Translations under genes and position numbers: made by a program
DNA from: JAAYUK01 sp964392915
Lineage (GTDB): Bacteria; Nitrospirota; Thermodesulfovibrionia; Thermodesulfovibrionales; Dissulfurispiraceae
Assembly: GCA_964392915.1 (NCBI GenBank)
Contig: CAYMRS010000001.1
Span: forward strand, 55,713 to 119,712
Direction: 5' to 3'
DNA: 64,000 bases
Notes under the pieces: model-generated
The model's database searches: none
What the model saw: only the letters and a program-made list of their open reading frames with translations
What the model was told of the DNA's origin: nothing
Shown: one piece after another, positions 62,134 to 64,000 of the stretch
Numbering within the stretch: the stretch's first letter is position 1
Layout: each line of letters begins with the position of its first letter

Positions 62134-62169
62134 GGCAGCCTGAGCCTGAAAGTTCCGGCTCAGGCTGCC
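62134..62169. promoter_or_regulatory. Intercistronic 13-bp perfect hairpin after aor
   Basis: GGCAGCCTGAGCC and its exact complement around a 10-nt loop, between the aor stop and the moaD-like start. No T-run on the minus strand; likely stabilises the aor mRNA 3' end or partly blocks read-through. Confidence 0.65.
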
Positions 62170-62179
62170 AGAATTATTT

Positions 62180-63916
62180 TTACCAGTTGAATACCTTGTC
62201 GAGGTCTTCGTCTTTTACATCCCAGATTACCTGATGCGGCGCGAGTTTTTCGGTCGAAAAGAAACCCGGCAGCCGGTCATCTTCCTTGGTGAATCCGGCG
62301 CGGGCATTGAAATCGCGCTCCATGCTCAGAACAGTCTTGCCCAATGCCACCACGCCGTCGCCGGTAAGTGTGAGTCCGTAACATGCATTCAGCAGATCAA
62401 GCAGCGACTGAAAGGTCTCGGGCTGATCGAGGACCGCGAATGCTATGAATATGCACATGCCGGTCGAGTCAACTGCGGCTGTCGCAATCTGCAGATCGCG
62501 GGACAACTCGATCTGACCGTCGCTCTTGAGCGGATCAACATAGCCGCCGACCTTCAGAATATTGGCGGTAACGGCATACCCTGCGGTGTGGTCCGCACCC
62601 ATCGGCGAGGTCGCGTAAGTAACACCGACGCCCTTAACCGCGCGCGGATCATACGCCGGCATCGCCTGACCTTTCACGACAGGCACCCGTTCAACGCCAA
62701 AGACTTTTCCCGTGATGGCTGCGCCGCCGCCGAGGATGCGGCCGAGATAGGTTCCCTGCCCGACCTCCTTCACCATGCTAATCGCGGCCGCAGCATCGCC
62801 GAATTTGGCTAACCCTGCTTCCATGACGACCCCGATGGTGGCTCCCATCTCGATAGTGTCTACGCCGATGTTGTCATCAAGGAAATCAAGCATCGCAATC
62901 GAGTCAAGGTCGTCAATGCCACAGTTGCCGCCATGCGACCAGACGGTTTCATATTCCGGCTGCTTGGTCAGATAGTTGCCGTCCTTGTCGTTGTAGATTC
63001 CGGAGCATCGGATGACACAGCCCCGGTGGCAGCCGTGCGTCGGATTCGCGCCGCGCTGTTTTTCAAGCTCAACCAGCGTTTCACCGCTTATTTTCGACGC
63101 GCCGTCAAAGCTTCCTTGCTTAAAGTTGAAGGTCGGGTATCCACCCGCTTCACTCAGAATATTGGTCAAAACATTGGTGCCATATGCAGGTAGGCCCTGT
63201 CCGGTAACCGGATGCTTCAGCAGGCCTTCCACAAGCCGCTTGTTCGCGTCCTTGAACTGTTCCGGATCTTTTGGCGCCCTGACAGTCATGCCGGTGTCGT
63301 CCAGCACGATGACCTTTACGCCCTTGGCTCCCATAACCGCCCCGACGCCGCCTCTGCCGCAATGACGGGTCGGCCGCTGCTCCATGTCGGTACAGGCGAT
63401 GGAGGCGACGTTCATCTTCATTTCACCCGCAGGTCCTATAGAAATGCAACAGATTTTGTCGCCGAACTCCTGCTTCATTTTTGCGACAACATCATAGTTC
63501 GGCAGCATCCTGAGAGTGTTGTCAGTCATAATGGTGACGCCGTCCTTGTTGATCAGTATTTTGTAAAGGTCATCTCCGGACGGCTTGCCTTCAAGCACGA
63601 CAGCGGCATAGCCCAGCCGGGCAAGTACCTGCGCGGGCTGGCCTCCGGCGTTGGATTCCTTGATGCCGCCGGTCAGAGGACTTTTGCATCCGATCGACAG
63701 GCGCCCAGACATCGCAGCGACGGTGCCGCTTAACAGTCCGGGTGCTATTACCAGTTTATTTTCCGCGCCGAGCGGATGGCAGAGCGGCGGCACCTCTTTT
63801 GAAACAATTGCTGATGTCATGGCGCGCCCGCCGAACCCGGCATATTCGCCAAGAGCCTTTACCGTCATTTTTGGGCTGGCGGCAGCACCCATATCAATTC
63901 TCAGTATCTTGTCCAT
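62180..63916 (-). CDS. aor: Tungsten aldehyde:ferredoxin oxidoreductase
   Basis: 578 aa AOR-family enzyme oxidising aldehydes to carboxylic acids with ferredoxin, containing a W-bis-pterin and one [4Fe-4S]. Cluster ligands Cys296, Cys300, Cys304 (HGCHRGCVIRC) and Cys488 in DSTGMC, the DxxGxC pterin/cluster motif. Also AENKLVIAPGLLSGT, HCGRGGVGAVMGAKGVK and TSPMGADHTAGYA, all family features. Full length. First gene of a tungsten-cofactor operon; GGAGG before the ATG. Strongly points to an anaerobe. Confidence 0.95.
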   Translation of the reverse strand: MDKILRIDMGAAASPKMTVKALGEYAGFGGRAMTSAIVSKEVPPLCHPLGAENKLVIAPGLLSGTVAAMSGRLSIGCKSPLTGGIKESNAGGQPAQVLARLGYAAVVLEGKPSGDDLYKILINKDGVTIMTDNTLRMLPNYDVVAKMKQEFGDKICCISIGPAGEMKMNVASIACTDMEQRPTRHCGRGGVGAVMGAKGVKVIVLDDTGMTVRAPKDPEQFKDANKRLVEGLLKHPVTGQGLPAYGTNVLTNILSEAGGYPTFNFKQGSFDGASKISGETLVELEKQRGANPTHGCHRGCVIRCSGIYNDKDGNYLTKQPEYETVWSHGGNCGIDDLDSIAMLDFLDDNIGVDTIEMGATIGVVMEAGLAKFGDAAAAISMVKEVGQGTYLGRILGGGAAITGKVFGVERVPVVKGQAMPAYDPRAVKGVGVTYATSPMGADHTAGYAVTANILKVGGYVDPLKSDGQIELSRDLQIATAAVDSTGMCIFIAFAVLDQPETFQSLLDLLNACYGLTLTGDGVVALGKTVLSMERDFNARAGFTKEDDRLPGFFSTEKLAPHQVIWDVKDEDLDKVFNW

Positions 63917-63958
63917 TCAGAACCTCCGCAAACTGATTTCATTAGCAAGTGAACCACT

Positions 63959-63978
63959 CCCCGGGCTAAAGCCCGGGG
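63959..63978. mobile_element. Hairpin resembling an IS200/IS605 element end
   Basis: CCCCGGGC-TAAA-GCCCGGGG, an 8-bp perfect GC-rich hairpin with flanking GAACCACT and CTTCAGGG, the look of a subterminal imperfect palindrome of IS200/IS605/TnpB elements. No transposase is visible; the element would lie beyond the window edge. Confidence 0.4.
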
Positions 63979-64000
63979 CTTCAGGGCCTCAACATAACCT

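Overview
The window reads as chromosome of a motile, Gram-negative (L-ring lipoprotein FlgH, P-ring chaperone FlgA), strictly anaerobic-looking bacterium. Gene order in the flagellar block, sigma-54 control of that block, a CheZ-type phosphatase, tripartite (TTT) uptake and a tungsten aldehyde oxidoreductase resemble Desulfuromonadota/Desulfobacterota (Geobacter-like) or Nitrospirota genomes. The phylum is an inference; no rRNA is present.

1-36.9 kb is a nearly unbroken minus-strand flagellar/chemotaxis supercluster. In transcription order (right to left): a sigma-54 activator (35.8-36.8 kb), a TPR lipid-free secreted protein plus a FleS/FleR-like two-component pair (31.6-35.7 kb), flgBC-fliEFGHIJ-motE, fliK-flgDE, fliLMNOPQR-flhBAFG-fliA, a HEAT protein-cheR-cheY-cheY-cheA-(cheW-cheZ fusion)-cheB-HDOD block, and flgFGAH. 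Four matches to the sigma-54 promoter (GG-N10-GC) sit exactly before flgF, fliL, fliK and flgB, and a sigma-28 promoter precedes a small ORF. Terminators separate the motE and flgE ends from the next promoter, so the transcription units can be read directly from the sequence.

36.9-42.5 kb is a nucleotide-second-messenger neighbourhood: an HD-GYP protein, a HEAT protein sharing its N-terminal motif, a DisA-type diadenylate cyclase, an MshEN-domain protein and a decayed tandem copy of the latter. 42.5-49.6 kb holds housekeeping genes: tRNA-Gly(CCC), ilvD, a YdcH-like protein, a moxR-DUF58-transglutaminase operon (the DUF58 gene has no ATG/GTG/TTG start) and divergent rlmI.

49.6-58.6 kb is a metabolic cassette bracketed by two near-identical 51-52 bp direct repeats. 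It encodes a TTT transporter, SuyA and SuyB (sulfolactate sulfo-lyase), a ComC/Ldh2-type dehydrogenase, a LarA-like racemase retaining the nickel-pincer and catalytic residues, and a divergent sigma-54 activator with a 20-bp perfect palindrome. I read it as a sulfolactate uptake and desulfonation system in which a LarA-like enzyme may replace the usual two-dehydrogenase racemisation; this is the most interesting part of the window.

58.6-64 kb carries a cold-shock gene and an operon for a tungsten enzyme: aldehyde:ferredoxin oxidoreductase, a MoaD-like sulfur carrier, its E1-like activating enzyme and a MoeA fused to a periplasmic-binding-protein-like domain. The window ends in a hairpin typical of IS200/IS605 element ends.
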